A DNA stretch of 64,000 bases from Bemisia tabaci (GCF_918797505.1 NC_092797.1:46908157-46972156); one strand, 5' to 3'; positions 1-10,829 are shown, counted from the stretch's first letter. Notes: generated from the sequence alone by a model not told the origin. Program-made: numbers and translations.

Positions 1-156
1 CGTTGCAACTTTTACTTTCTGTGAATCATTTTACAATGCTGAAAACGAAAAATTTCAGAAAATTCACTTAACAGTTCCCCTCTAAAATATAAATTAGCAG
101 TTGAGATTTTGAGACACCGCAACCAAGAAATGCCCTTTCTACACCAACACCTCAAT

Positions 157-410
157 TCGTCGTTTTCCGCACAAAGGCACGTAACTCTATTCCAAGGTTG
201 CAAAATTGACTCAAACAATTCGATTTTGTTACAAAAATTTACCTTCGCAATTTGTGTTCAAAATTCTTTGGATTTTTGCACAAGATCAAGGGAAAAATCG
301 GTGAGATTTTCAGTAAGAAATACCAAGATTTTCCTCGTTAAAATGCAATTTGTGAGGGGAAATTTGGCAACACTGAAATGTAGTTACGTTCTTTCGTGAG
401 AGGGACGACA
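157..410. mobile_element. MITE, family E (copy 1)
   Basis: The ends are imperfect inverted repeats: the left arm reads TCGTCGTTTTCCGCACAAAG and the right arm ends in a matching CTTTCGTGAGAGGGACGACG-like block. Inside are TTCCAAGGTTGCAAAATTG on the left and AATTTGGCAACACTGAAATG on the right, which recur in copies near 9300, 15626 and 26616. It has no coding capacity. No clear target-site duplication was found. Confidence 0.6.
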
Positions 411-429
411 AATTTCCTCAGCACTTTCC

Positions 430-930
430 ATTATTTGCACATCCTCGAAAGCTCTTCAAGCTTTTGTGAAAGTGCTACTTGAAACCCATCCTTCGATTTC
501 GGTTGGGAAATCATGCCACGAACCCTGTTTCAACTTGGCAGCCCCGATATCGAGCTGGAGAGTGGCGACCGTCGCGGAATCATCTCATACGACAAACTGC
601 GGCCCTAATCTGTGTCATCTCCGCCGTTCCCTTTTTGCGCCCTCCGTCTTCCGTCGCCGCCGACGACGGCTCCCAGCGGAAAAATCCAAGCTTTTCCGCG
701 CCCTTCCCCCCTCGCCCGCCTCGCCGGTCGCCGCTTCCGCTGTTTTCCGAGGGACGTCGACACCGGAAGCTGGCCGCCTCCGCATTGATTTATCGCGCCG
801 CGCGTAGGGGTATCGATCTGGACGGGGTTCGCAATCCGGACGCGGGCGCCCCCCTCGAAGGGGTGGATTCTGAGTCGACAGTATCCGAGTGATGTCACCG
901 GAGGCGGTTTATTTTGGAGACCCCCGTACT
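430..930. other. CpG-rich single-copy block, no gene recognised
   Basis: From about 600 to 870 the DNA is rich in CG dinucleotides and open in several frames on both strands, as expected of CpG-rich DNA with few stops. No splice-bounded exon, RNA gene or repeat family was recognised. It could be regulatory DNA. Confidence 0.35.
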
Positions 931-964
931 AATAAGTTATCCAGAATGATTGGGTGGGGTGAAA

Positions 965-1085
965 GTTAAGCTTTGAGGTCAGAGCGCACTACATTCGGCT
1001 GAATGATGATTGATGAGCCACTTGTTGAGCGAAACATCGAATGGAATACGCTCGATGATGACTGATGAATGTCGGAGTGGGCATT
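965..1085 (+). repeat. Left arm of a distant inverted repeat
   Basis: The segment around TGACTGATGAATGTCGGAGT recurs in reverse complement at about 3023-3150 (ACTCCGACATTCATCAGTCA), with weaker similarity outward to GAGGTCA/TGACCTC. The two arms bracket about 2 kb. They may be the ends of one larger decayed element. Confidence 0.45.
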
Positions 1086-1344
1086 TTGCTATCCAGGCGA
1101 GTTTTCGCAAATTTGGTTGAGGCCTCGATGGACGATCGAACTCCGGAACCAGTTCTCGTCTACATGTAGGAGCCATTCGTTCTATAATCGTCTTTTCGCA
1201 TTATTTCCGAATGAAAAGGAATCCTGCGGCCAAGTTTCGGAAGTCATCGGTTCGAAAATCGTTACTTTGCATTATTTTCAAATGGAAACTCGACAGAAAT
1301 GTTCCATGCGGCAAGGAATGACGAGCGGCGGCACTCCATATTGC

Positions 1345-1486
1345 TCGTATTTGCGTTATATCGATCGATCTGCCGTTTAAACCTATGAAAAAGGATCGAT
1401 AAGCAGGATATACCCCAATCATCGATTCTTTACCACAGCTTCAAATGGGGAACTATCGATAATCGATCATTGACGCCTCGCCACTG
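1345..1486 (+). mobile_element. hAT-type MITE, family G, left end lost
   Basis: It carries the family signature: a TATATCGATCGATCTGCCG block, AAACCTATG, GATTCTTTACCACAGCTTC, ATCGATAATCGATCATT and the terminal CGCCACTG. The left CAGTGGCG end is not recognisable. It has the same orientation as the copy at 2761-2911. Confidence 0.6.
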
Positions 1487-1499
1487 GACCTCATGTTTT

Positions 1500-2198
1500 A
1501 GAAACAGTACATTTTAGTTAATATCTATTAGTATACTCCATATTGATCAGAGAAGAATGTTGCATGATTATCATGCAACAGTCATCAAAAATGGTCTATT
1601 TTGATCAAAATTGGATCAGAATTTGATCGTCTATCGATGCCTCTATTGAGATTGTCAAACCAATCGCTCTACTTCATGGTCATCAGTTGTCAATATAGGC
1701 AGATTTGAGCGTTGACTTTCAAGAGTAACTTCAAATGACGTTCCAGGTATCACGTTTCCACCCTAAACCCTCGTGCTCCAACGAGGGGGGTCGTTCGGGG
1801 TTAACACCCTCTCAGCAGTTAACTTGTTGATTTATAGGTTTCATCGTGGGTCGAGGGGGGTGGGTGGGGGGGGGGGGGAGTGCAGCTGCCTCGGAAGGTC
1901 GTTGCAATTGTTGCATCCAATCAGGCGTCGACCGTGAAACCAATACGCGGAACCACCGCACCTCCATGAGTGGGTGGGGGGTGGGAGGGGACCCAGAAAA
2001 CGGAAATATCGGTGACGCTACCAACGTGCGAACGAAGAACGTCATTGTAGCATCCAAATGTTGCCAAATCGCCCCTCAAGTAAATTAGACAAGTTTTGAA
2101 TATTTTTCATCGAATATTTCAGATCTTTTAGATTAAATTTCGAGAAAAATTCTCTGACAAATTTGAAGGAAAACACCCACAAAGTTTTCGTGAACTAC
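1500..2198. other. Intergenic or intronic stretch with a 13-base poly-G tract
   Basis: No gene is recognised. A run of 13 G lies at about 1866-1878 inside a GGGTGGGG-rich stretch. The two overlapping frames on opposite strands here are low-complexity shadows of that tract. Confidence 0.4.
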
Positions 2199-2452
2199 CC
2201 TGCCTTGCTAAGGAAGAACGTCGTATAAAAATTCGAGAGTTGCCAAATTTCTTTCAATGAAATTTTCATTATTAAGGAAAATTATGAAAATTTTGCCTTG
2301 AAATTTTCTGACGTTTTAGATCAAATTACAAACAAAATTATCTGAGAAATTGGAAGAAAAATATTTACAAATTTTCCTGAAAATTAGTGATTTGCTAGGG
2401 AAAATTTGGCAACGCCTGAAGACTCATACGGCGTTTTTCCTCAGCACAGCAG
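2199..2452. mobile_element. MITE, family D
   Basis: The left arm is TGCTAAGGAAGAACGTCGTA followed by GAGTTGCCAAATTTC. The right arm is the inverted match AATTTGGCAACGCC...CATACGGCGTTTTTCC...CAGCACAGCAG. It is the same structure as the copies at 25605 and 42483, where 4-bp target duplications are exact. It is non-coding. Confidence 0.6.
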
Positions 2453-2760
2453 TATAGTGTTATATATTATGGGAGCTTTGGCAACGTAGGAAGGTTCTTA
2501 TGGCGTTCTTGTCTAGCACGGCGGATTACGAGTTCGGTCATGCACTCCTGGGCCGAGGACAGGGGTCGTGCGCCACCGCGGGTCGAGGGGTCATAGGTCA
2601 CGCATGCCCGACCGATTAGTGCCCTTATCCGATGGGCATCCGATGAATGGTGCATTGTCGCGTAATGACGCAGCCGATGTCTGTGTAAGTGCGAGTTCCT
2701 TCGTTGTCGGTTTGATCCGGCGTTTCCGGAATTCAATTGCGTCGTGCGCAGAGACCACGT

Positions 2761-2911
2761 CAGCGGCGTGGTGCTTTGCGATATATCGATCCATCTGCCG
2801 TTTACACCTATGGAAAAGGATCGATAGAGAAGGTACACCTTCATAATCGATTCTTTACCTTAGCTTCAAATGGGGAACTATCAATAATCGATCGTTCACA
2901 CCTCACCACTG
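2761..2911 (+). mobile_element. hAT-type MITE, family G, with TSD
   Basis: The ends are CAGCGGCGTGG and CTCACCACTG. The flanking octamers GACCACGT (2753-2760) and GACCACAT (2912-2919) match at 7 of 8 positions, as expected of an aged hAT target-site duplication. The interior has the family ATATATCGATC, TACACCTATGG and ATCGATCGTTC blocks. It is non-autonomous. Confidence 0.7.
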
Positions 2912-3022
2912 GACCACATGTCTTTGTGACAGAAGTCTACGCTCGGATCTACCCAATGATGACCGATGATTGAAGAATTTAGCGCTTGGTTTCGCAATCC
3001 TAACCTAATGTGCAAAAACTCG

Positions 3023-3150
3023 CTTAGTTAGCGCTCACTCCGACATTCATCAGTCATCATTAGGTGAATCTTATTCGATCTTTTGCTCAGCAAGTTGCTT
3101 TATCAACCAGAATTAGATGAAAAATAGCATTGACCTCTGAATTTAGCTTC
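3023..3150 (-). repeat. Right arm of the distant inverted repeat
   Basis: This is the reverse-complement partner of 965-1085 (see that entry). The match is strongest over ACTCCGACATTCATCAGTCA and decays toward TTGACCTCTGAATT. Confidence 0.45.
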
Positions 3151-3783
3151 TGTTTCACCTGATTATACATTGCGATTGCCCAGATTGTCAGTGCGGTGTC
3201 TCTTGAAATGTATTGTCTGTGTTCGCGACTTGGCAAAAGTGTTGGTTGTTTACCCGAGCGCCGGAATGATTGCTGGAGCACCCTCGAAAGAGAATGGGCG
3301 CGTGTGTTGTATCGTATTCTCGAAATGTTTTATTCAACATTCAAATGTTGACATTCACGCTCGGCTTAGATTTAGTCAATTTAGCCGTATGCATTGACGA
3401 CTCTGTGATTATGCGCCATTCTCGTGTTAAAATCTCGAAAGCTGAAACCACGAACCTTTTTTATGATAGGTATTTAGCCAGCGAAAACCACTCTTAATTG
3501 AAAGTTCGGTGGTAGCGTTTTACAAAAGTAAATCAAAATAACACTGGCTCGAAAGGGAGTCGCGTAGGTTTGAGGTTTATCCTCTCACTGGGTTCATTGT
3601 AAAAGGCAAACTTTTCGTCAAATTTAAGGTTCGTTTGCTCAATATTTTTGACGAATTCGCCTTATTGCGTGATACTCCCGATTTTTTTCTCAATTAATTG
3701 CTTGTTCTAAAGTTTCATCTTTTTCAGGAACCTTTCCTTTTGCGTCACTTTCTAACTCCATGTTTCATTTTCCTTTTTTTCAG

Positions 3784-3843
3784 AATTCAATTAAGGCCTT
3801 AGGAAGAACCACAAGACTTAGTCCCACGATTCGGGAAAAACCT
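3784..3843 (+). CDS. Candidate internal exon, 60 nt, unknown gene (unit 1)
   Basis: The exon is bounded by a strong acceptor (a T-rich tract ending TTTTTTTCAG at 3783) and a near-consensus donor (CCT/GTAAGTTTAG from 3844). Its 60 nt are exactly 20 codons. Of the three frames only phase 0 is open, giving NSIKALGRTTRLSPTIREKP, a basic Ser/Thr/Pro-containing peptide with no membrane or zinc motif. The other two frames stop within six codons. It resembles a cassette exon in a disordered region and is phase-compatible with the exon candidates at 16021 and 28414. I do not recognise the protein. A chance pairing of splice sites cannot be excluded without transcript data. Confidence 0.4.
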
Positions 3844-3942
3844 GTAAGTTTAGTTTTTCTACACTCATTTTCTTTCTCACGCTCTTTCTTCTACAGCAGC
3901 CAACTTTAATTTAAAGTATTTTAAATTCTAAGTTTACGGATT

Positions 3943-4370
3943 TTGGACTACATTTTGCACTGCGGAACTACAATTTCTAACTAGCTATAGAAACAACTCA
4001 AGTGCATTAGCAAGGTGTCTAGCATCAGGAAAAACCGGAAAATATCAGGAATTTTGGCCGATCAGGAAAATATCAGGAAAATCCGAGAATCGGACGTTTT
4101 ATCGGGAATTTTTCTTACGCACATCTCCTCAGCGAAGAAAGTCTTACTTCTATTTGCCTACCGTGCCAGGAGTCGAGAAAAAATCAGGAAAATACCAGGA
4201 ATTTTCAAAATGAAAAAAATCAGGAATTTTTTAGAAACTATCAGGAAAAATCAGGAAAATATCAGGATTTTGCAAAATTAAAAAATACTAGACTTCCTGA
4301 TTAGTTTCCATAAGCAGATGATTGCTTTTACAAATGAGTCAGATATTGTAGTTCCTAACTGCATAAGTCC
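3943..4370. mobile_element. Hairpin MITE, family K, split by a nested element
   Basis: The left half begins TTGGACTACATTTTGCACTG and the right half ends with GTAGTTCCTAACTGCATAAG. The two halves would form the usual family K hairpin but are separated by a family H insertion at 4011-4299. Removing the insertion and one copy of ATTAG aligns the junction with the intact paralogue at 59155-59295. Confidence 0.6.
4011..4299 (+). mobile_element. Family H element nested in family K, 5-bp TSD
   Basis: The body consists of repeated ATCAGGAAAATATCAGGAATT motifs between GTGTCTAGCATC and its inverted partner TACTAGACTTCCTG. The flanks are ATTAG on both sides (4006-4010 and 4300-4304), a perfect 5-bp duplication. 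A near-identical copy lies at 62715-62987. The ORF across it (4015-4281) is only the translation of the CAGGAAAAT repeats. Confidence 0.7.
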
Positions 4371-4835
4371 TCGTACTCTCGCCAGCTCCAAATCGCAGCC
4401 TCCGTCCTGAGGAGGAGACTCGTAAGTCGACGCGCTGACAAACGCGCGAATCTAAAAGCGCAGCCCATTACAACGGGAGCAATCCATTTTTCACGCGAGC
4501 CCTCGGCGAGGAGGCATCCAGCTTGTTTTACAATATTTATTAATGCGTACAAGTGTTAGATGCCGGCCGTAACGGCGCGAGCTCTTTGATGGATCTTGGC
4601 CGGGGCGCATCTCGTACCCCCGCCGCCCCCCTCGCGCGAGTCAGGAGTCATTTAATCCGGAGCTGGATGTGTTAATCGCGAGACGCGTAGCGCATCAATC
4701 CGCGTTACGCGCCGAGTGGCGGTAGGGGGCGAGGGGAGAGCGGGAGGGGGCAATTAATAACGCCGCCCGCTTTTCCTACCAACGAGTCAAATGACCCTTG
4801 ACTCGCCAGACAGCCGCTAATCTTCCGAGAGTTTT
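4371..4835. other. Repeat-free CpG-rich block
   Basis: There is no ORF or splice-bounded exon. The segment from 4560 to 4760 is CpG-dense with GAGCTC, CGCGAG and AATTAATAAC motifs. It lies between elements without being part of one. A regulatory role is possible but not shown. Confidence 0.3.
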
Positions 4836-4839
4836 ACGT

Positions 4840-5610
4840 TTAACCCTTGGATGTCCAAGCCGGGTCGTATTGACCCGAGTCTTGCTAAAAACACGTGCAC
4901 TGGAAAAAAAAAAAACCACATTGGATCTTGAGTCCAGAATCTTAAAAACATCGACAAGAAAAAGTACTCCTGATTTAATCAGATCTAAGCTTAAATCAAG
5001 AACCAAGCCTCTTAATTTGAGCGGATTTCCTTTTGATTTAAGCTTAAATCTGATTGAATCAAGAGTCCTTTTTCTTGACAATGTTTTCAAGAGTCTGGAC
5101 TCTAGATCCAATGTGTTTTTCTCCAGTGCAAAGTATGTACTTACAAGCTTTAGATATAGGTCTTCAAAATTAGGTAAAAATAATGAAGACACCAAATTGA
5201 AAAAAAGAAAAAAATCGAGTGTCGACACAGCCGATGAAAGGAGAGATGTAAAAGGACCTCGTTTTTAAAATGTTCTCATGAATATGAGCGCCACCTCATT
5301 GGCAGAATAGAGCGGAGCTCTGCTAGCTCATGCCTCGCACCATCGCGCCTTCAATTTTGCAGACGCAACACGGACATCCATCAAGTACGAATAGTTGTAT
5401 CTCTGCGCCGTCACCAACGCGACTCGTTTCCCTTGCTATTTCTATGATTCCGTTCGTCTTATTTGTAGTGGTGATTTAAGGGCGCCTGAACAACAAAGCC
5501 GAAGATAGGAGACACGTGATTGGACCTAGTTTTTACTTTTTTTAGTTTTCTCCCGATTCTGAGTCGCACCTCTTTAATAGCACAGAGCGGAGCATTGCAG
5601 GTTCACGCTT
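4840..5610 (+). mobile_element. TTAA-flanked repeat, family B (copy 1)
   Basis: It starts TTAA-CCCTTGGATG and contains GGTCGTATTGACCCGAGTCT, then a long body including GACGCAACACGGACATCCAT and GAATAGTTGTATCTCTGCGCCG. The second copy at 13356 also starts TTAA-CCC. A TTAA target followed by CCC is the piggyBac-type signature, so that assignment is inference; no transposase is present. A family A foldback element is nested at 4898-5128. Confidence 0.45.
4898..5128. mobile_element. Foldback element, family A (copy 1), nested in family B
   Basis: CACTGG at the left and CCAGTG at the right end a nearly full-length inverted repeat. The arms contain TTGGATCTTGAGTCCAGA, GATTTAAGCTTAAATC and AAGAGTCTGGACTCTAGATC, separated by a short unique spacer. 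Both strands show open frames of about 150 codons because the palindrome lacks stops; they are not genes. Confidence 0.75.
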
Positions 5611-5814
5611 CGGACCGAATGGTGATATGAATACTTGCTTGAAGAAAAAACGTCCACATTATTGTATCATTGAAAGTGAAATCAATGCTAGAAAATCTGA
5701 CGCGTGAAAGTTGTCGATGTGAAAAGTCTGAGAATTTTAATGCGAATGCGCAACTTAATTATTTATTTATTTTTTGAAAAATACAATTTGGGAAGGTTGA
5801 AACAGAAATGTACT

Positions 5815-6051
5815 CACTGGAGTTTACTCACCTGATCTAGAGTCCAGACTCTTGAAAACACTGACAAGAAAGACGACTGTTGATTCAATCAGATTTAAGC
5901 TTAAATCAAAAGGAAATCCGCTCAAATTTAGAGGCTTGGTTCTTGATTTAAGCTTAATCTGATTGAATCAAGAGTATTTTTTCTTGTCGATGTTTTCAAG
6001 AGTCTGGACTCTAGATCCAATGTGTTTTTTTTTTGTTTTTTTTTTCCAGTG
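5815..6051. mobile_element. Foldback element, family A (copy 2)
   Basis: The ends are CACTGG and CCAGTG. The first bases of the left arm have diverged (CACTGGAGTTTACTCACCTG), and the right arm carries a T-rich expansion. The unique spacer is in the opposite orientation to copy 1. Confidence 0.7.
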
Positions 6052-6345
6052 CTCAAACGCGGTTGAAATAATAGAAAATCAAGCGGTCTTGAGTAATTTT
6101 TAACCAGGATCCATTACACCTGATTAAACGTAGAAAAAATTGGAACTCTCTTTTTTTTACGAAAAAGTAGCCTCTTTAACTTGGAGCGGCGGAGGATTCT
6201 TCCAATGGCAATACAGTTGTTAAAGTCGCATGAAGGAGCAATCTAAGAGCATTTTACAGCCCAACTTCTGCATCGATGCTCTCCACGGAATCCATTTACG
6301 GAATCGGAAATCTCTCGCTTCATCGAGATAGAATGGGGCGCTTAC

Positions 6346-6375
6346 TCGGAACAGACGGCGAGTTTTTTCGAGCGC
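6346..6375 (-). CDS. Weak candidate micro-exon, minus strand, 30 nt
   Basis: On the minus strand GCGCTCTCTGCCAG precedes 30 nt and GTAAGCGCC follows. The ten codons read ALEKTRRLFR in phase 0. The acceptor tract is short and the region is CpG-rich, so chance is the likeliest explanation. It is listed because donor, acceptor and frame all agree. Confidence 0.15.
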
Positions 6376-6577
6376 CTGGCAGAGAGCGCGATGTGTGCGG
6401 TGGTCGCGACGGCTAGTTGGCCGTTCCGTGCACAGAGCGCGGCACCGTCGGGCTGTCGTTGCCGTGACCGTGTGCTCATGTTTAATAATCTGTGACAAAT
6501 TTTCTCAAGCGTTTTAATCTTTGCCCCCTCTTGTTTTCGTGTCTGCTTCGCCCGCCCTCCGCCTCCTCTCCGGACAG

Positions 6578-6646
6578 CGTTGTCATGTGGAAAAGAATCT
6601 AATCCGTGGTGTCATTCTCACGTCTTATGTCTCCTTGCGAGAGTCG
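6578..6646 (+). CDS. Candidate internal exon, 69 nt, unknown gene (unit 1)
   Basis: A very long pyrimidine tract (CCCTCCGCCTCCTCTCCGGACAG, split at CCGGACAG, ending 6577) precedes 69 nt, and GTAAGTCGG follows from 6647. Phase 0 is open for 23 codons, beginning RCHVEKNLIR and ending VSLRES. A second frame is also open, so the frame rests on agreement with the other phase-0 candidates. The peptide has no recognisable motif. It may be an alternative exon of the same unit as 3784-3843. Confidence 0.3.
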
Positions 6647-7053
6647 GTAAGTCGGAGGCGCCAAGGAATGTGTAAGGTATATTCTGACTGGAAAAACTAG
6701 AAAATGAAGAAAAATTAGACGCATGTTTCCCTCTGAAAGTCGACCAAAGCTCCACCAGCACCCAGCTTCACTCACGTAGCACTTGAACGAATCGGGCAAG
6801 AGACTTGAAATTTTGTGAGTGCTTCTGTAGATCAACAGAAATAACTTTTGGGCCCCTCGAAACTTTGTGGGGATCAATCGAAAATTTGATTTAGAAGGGA
6901 ATCGAGTAAAGTAATTGAAGTGAGGGTGCCTCTTTTAATTCGCATAGTGTTGCTGAATACTTCAGGTGTAGCCCAGGTGTAGATCCACCTGTTAACTGTT
7001 CGGCTTTTTGAAGCTTAAAAATCGTAATGTAGTTACGGCGTTCTTCCTATGGA

Positions 7054-7321
7054 CACTGGGGAAAAAAAAAAAAAAACAAACAAAAAAAAAAAACAAAACA
7101 AAACAAAACATAACATATTGGATCTTGAGTCCAGACTCTTGAAAACATTGACAAGAAAAAGGACTCTTGATTCAATTAGAAAGCTTAAATCAAAAGGAAA
7201 TCCGCTCAAATTAAGAGACTCGGTTCTTGATTGAAGCTTAAATCTGATTGAATCAAGAGTATTTTTTCTTGTAGATGTTTTTAAGAGTCTGGACTCGAGA
7301 TCCAATGTGTTTTTTCCAGTA
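7054..7321. mobile_element. Foldback element, family A (copy 3)
   Basis: It begins CACTGGGG followed by a long poly-A and AAAAC microsatellite expansion of the left tip, then TTGGATCTTGAGTCCAGACT. The right arm ends TCCAATGTGTTTTTTCCAGT. The expansion explains its larger size. Confidence 0.7.
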
Positions 7322-7879
7322 CACGTCCGATGAGCCTGCCCTGAATAGACGGAGCCATCCCTGGAAATCTGCATGGCTCGGCAGCGCTGGGACGGACGGA
7401 AAGCTCCAACACAAACTGGAAACGGATTTCGTATTTTATCGGAATCCGATAATCCAGTTTTACCATTCCGATGTCGGTCGCATCTTCACGGGTGCTTACA
7501 TTCCATTTCCATAAATTGCTCTTAGCCTGCGCTTCCGAATTACTTTCCTCCCCGCCCTCCCTTCCGCCACGCTGCATCCAGACTCAATTTCCCCACGTGT
7601 TCCTTCCCAGCCCCGGCCCGGCCTCCACCCCCCCCCCCCGCAACGTCCTCTCTCGACGTCTTCGAGCCCCCGGGCGGAATATTTTACGGACCCCGCACGA
7701 ACAACATTCTGCGGAAAAGTCACTCTCGGGGATTACCATTATTTTCTCCTAATCCGGGAGCTCACTCAGGGCAGCAAGTTCTTGTTAAGTCGGGAAATTC
7801 TACTCGACTCAGGGCGATAAGTTCTTTAAAAGTAAGGGAAAACCCGGAGAAGTCAGGGTAGTTTGCTGCGGAACCTGCA

Positions 7880-8101
7880 CACTGGAAAAAAAGCATATTG
7901 GGTCCGGAGTCCAGACTCCTAAAATATTTGACAAGGAAAAATACTCTCAATTCAATCGGATTTTTGCTTAAATCCAGCCAAGCGTCTGAATTTAAGCGGA
8001 TTATATTTTGATTCAAGCAAAAATCCAATTGAATGAACAGTATTTTTTCTTATTGAATTATTTAGAAGTCAGGACTCCGGATCTGAGAGACTTTTTTTTT
8101 C
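7880..8101. mobile_element. Foldback element, family A, diverged (copy 4)
   Basis: CACTGGAAAAAAAGCATATT and GGAGTCCAGACTCC open the left arm. The right arm has AGTCAGGACTCCGGATC, but the terminal CCAGTG is lost in a T-run. This is the oldest-looking copy. Confidence 0.6.
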
Positions 8102-8600
8102 AATTTAGAAATTCTTGCCTTTGGTCAAAAAATATAATTACTTTAATCCGCACCCACCCTCTATATCGTTTAAAATTAGAACTTTTGACTTTGGCTCCTA
8201 AATTTTATAATTTTTTTTTTTAGTTTCAAGAGACCTCGCGCCTAACTTTCTTGTTAACAGCATTTTCATGAAAAAATTATTGGATAAAGGCAGTGCAAGG
8301 GCATGTTCTAAAACGTTGAAATATCATGGAAAAGTCAGTGAATATTGAGTTACAATTTTGAGAATCGTGGAAAAGAGGGAAAGCCAAGGTTCTTAACATG
8401 GTTGACCCGATGTACCACTCACAGTTTGTTTTTCAAACGAATCGCCTCTGAATCGAGTCTGAATTTACATTTTGATGCGACGATTATAAAAACCGTGTTT
8501 TGTCGCTCGTCATACCTTTGTCATCAACGCAGAGCCGCTCCGTGTTGAATTTCCCGACATTCCAGCCGTCATCGAGACGTTACGAGCTGACGATAGGACT

Positions 8601-8842
8601 TCAGCACCAAGGAAGAATGCCGTATGAGCCTTTAGACGTTGCCAAGTCTCTTCCGATAAAATACAAATTTTCAGGGAACCTTGTAAATATTTCTATTCCA
8701 ATTTTTTGGAGGATTGCATTTGCAAACTATTTAAATTACCTGAAAATTTCAATAAGAAGTACCTGTGATTTTCTTGAAAATTAATGATTTTGTTTGCGGT
8801 GATTTGGCAACGTCCACGTGTTGATAGGACTTTTTACACTGC
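8601..8842. mobile_element. MITE, family D, diverged
   Basis: The left arm has CAAGGAAGAATGCCGTATGA and GACGTTGCCAAGTC. The right arm has GATTTGGCAACGTCC and a decayed terminus. Confidence 0.5.
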
Positions 8843-8929
8843 GTGGCACGAGAGGTGTATTTTCGGAACGGATCGAATCTCGATCGGTGTTGATAAAAAC
8901 CGCATCGCTGTGAACTACTTCCCATCTAG

Positions 8930-9185
8930 GGAAGCCGACCCGGTTAATTTATGGCGGCGTAAAAGGCGACCCCCTCCTCCCTCTCCCCTGATTCGCGCGC
9001 ATGCGCCAAAGTCGGCTCGGTTTTTATGGGCCGGCCGCGACGAGTCTGATCGGATCGGAATGAGGGATTCGATTCGAATCCCGTTTTGGCGAGTTAATGA
9101 CGCACGCGGCTACCTACCCCGATCTTTAAAGATGCCACGAGCCACGTTTTAAGGCGTTTTCCGCCCCTAAAAAAAGGGGGGGGGT
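8930..9185. other. CpG-rich stretch, no gene recognised
   Basis: The sequence contains CATGCGCCAAAGTCGGCTCG and GGGCCGGCCGCGAC and ends in a G-run at 9178-9184. No exon signals or repeat family were found. Confidence 0.3.
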
Positions 9186-9299
9186 AGAATTGTTAGCTAA
9201 TCGGAAAATCTGGAAAACCGAGGAATTTATGTTTGAGAAAATTTGGATTCATTTTCGAAAGGAAAACGTTTTCTTGGTAATGTATTGTGTGGCCAAGGA

Positions 9300-9556
9300 A
9301 AATGTGTTATTTTCCACACAAGAGAATGTAATTCAATTCCAAGGTTATAAGATTTACACAGCGATTCTTTTTTTGACACATAAAAGATCGCGCAATTTCA
9401 GTTCTTGATTTTCCTGAATTTTTCCCACAATCGGTAGGTAAATCAGTGAACTTTTTGATAAAAATTCCTTTCAGTGTTCGATTGAAAGAATTAATTGTGA
9501 ACGTAAATTTCACAACATTTGAATGGAGTTACGTTTTTTTCGTCTGGGGAACGACG
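9300..9556. mobile_element. MITE, family E, diverged (copy 2)
   Basis: The left arm has AATTCAATTCCAAGGTTATA. The right arm has TTTGAATGGAGTTACG followed by a CGTCTGGGGAACGACGAA end. The arms match copies at 157, 15626 and 26616. Confidence 0.5.
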
Positions 9557-9559
9557 AAT

Positions 9560-10420
9560 TCTCACCTATCCATATCTGAATGTAAATTTTTAATTTTTTA
9601 AACGAATGTTCGGCAACCCTGCCAAGATTGCATGGAGATGCAGGAGCCCACGGTGAATTTTCAATCTGCTATTCAAATGATGTCCAGTTAAAACGTGAAT
9701 CATGTTGCATAAATTCGATTAGGTCGCTGAATAATCCCATCTTGTTTTCCGTAATTATCGTCACAGTTGAATTCGGATCTCGTATCGGTGGATTTATGCT
9801 CGCAGTTAAATTCCAAATCGCATTCGACGAGCGAGCGACACCAATTAGGAGCTTTTTCTACGAGCCGCGCTTGTGAGGCTGTGAAACGACTGGTCGATGC
9901 TAGCTCGATTTTTTCATAGCTTCACGATTTTAGTGGTTTTTTTCCACCAAATGCATGCAGAAATTTGGTCATTCTCGATTATTATTTGACCAACTGCTGT
10001 GCTGAGGCATTGCGCTTGACTAAATGCTTAGACATTTGACAGAATGTTCACATATTTGACAAAATGCCTTGATATTTGGCCAATAATTCACAATAGCAAG
10101 AAAGGAGTCGAATCAATTGGACTATATTTTAGACTGAGAAACACCATGCCTGACTGACCCGGAATACCTTTTATCTGCATACGAAATCTAATGACGCGTA
10201 TGTTGTTTCTAAAACGAGCAAGAAATACTGGTTTCTTAATACGAAATGTATGTGTGTGTTTGCATCGCATGAAAAAGAAAAACCCTATTAAATAATACAC
10301 GGTGGGGAATTGCGAACTTACTCCTTTCTAATACACCACCATGCTTAGGAAAAAACGTCGTATGTATATTGAAATGTTGCCAGATTGCTCCAGATGAAAT
10401 AGTCACTTTTAAGATAAGTC
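9560..10420. other. AT-rich stretch with short ATTTGAC iterations
   Basis: From about 9970 to 10080 the motif ATTTGAC/AAATGC recurs about five times at roughly 20-30 nt spacing. A decayed family K half (TATGTTGTTTCTAAAACGAG) lies near 10200. No gene is recognised. Confidence 0.3.
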
Positions 10421-10425
10421 TTAAA

Positions 10426-10684
10426 TGGATTGCATTTTGCAAAAAGGCACCACTAGCATTGCAATGTTGCTAAGATTGTGCAACTTCTTTCGTCTTGGAG
10501 GAAAAACCCGATTATCCATTCATAGTTTCTATTTTACTCGCTAAAAACTGGAAATTTAAGACAAAAATTACCATCTAAATTTCATAGTTTTTCACGATTT
10601 CCGCAATTTTATTGCAAAATATGAAGTTGCACAATCTTAGCATCATTGCAATGCTAGTGGTTCCTTCTTGCAAAATGCAATCCA
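10426..10684. mobile_element. Hairpin MITE, family K, with ~60-bp arms
   Basis: The left arm TGGATTGCATTTTGCAAAAA...TAGCATTGCAATGTTGC is matched by a right arm ending GCTAGTGG...TTGCAAAATGCAATCCA. Both arms also carry CTAAGATTGTGCAACTTC and its complement. It would fold into a long stem with a ~120-nt loop. Confidence 0.65.
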
Positions 10685-10829
10685 AATATTCTTCCCATGT
10701 AACTCTGAGGGCTACGAAGTTAAATTGTTAAACAAATCACCGACAATTTCAAGCAAAAGTGATTCGTACATTTTCTAGAAAATTCACTCTTTCCCAAGAG
10801 AAATCTGGCTTCGTTCGAATGCCGTTGCG

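Noticed and set aside
4776..5268. Overlapping 150- and 156-codon frames on both strands
   Set aside because: They lie across a family A palindrome; a stop-free inverted repeat is open on both strands. Similar frames recur in every copy (41376-41859, 52142-52612, 57835-58096, 61419-61764).
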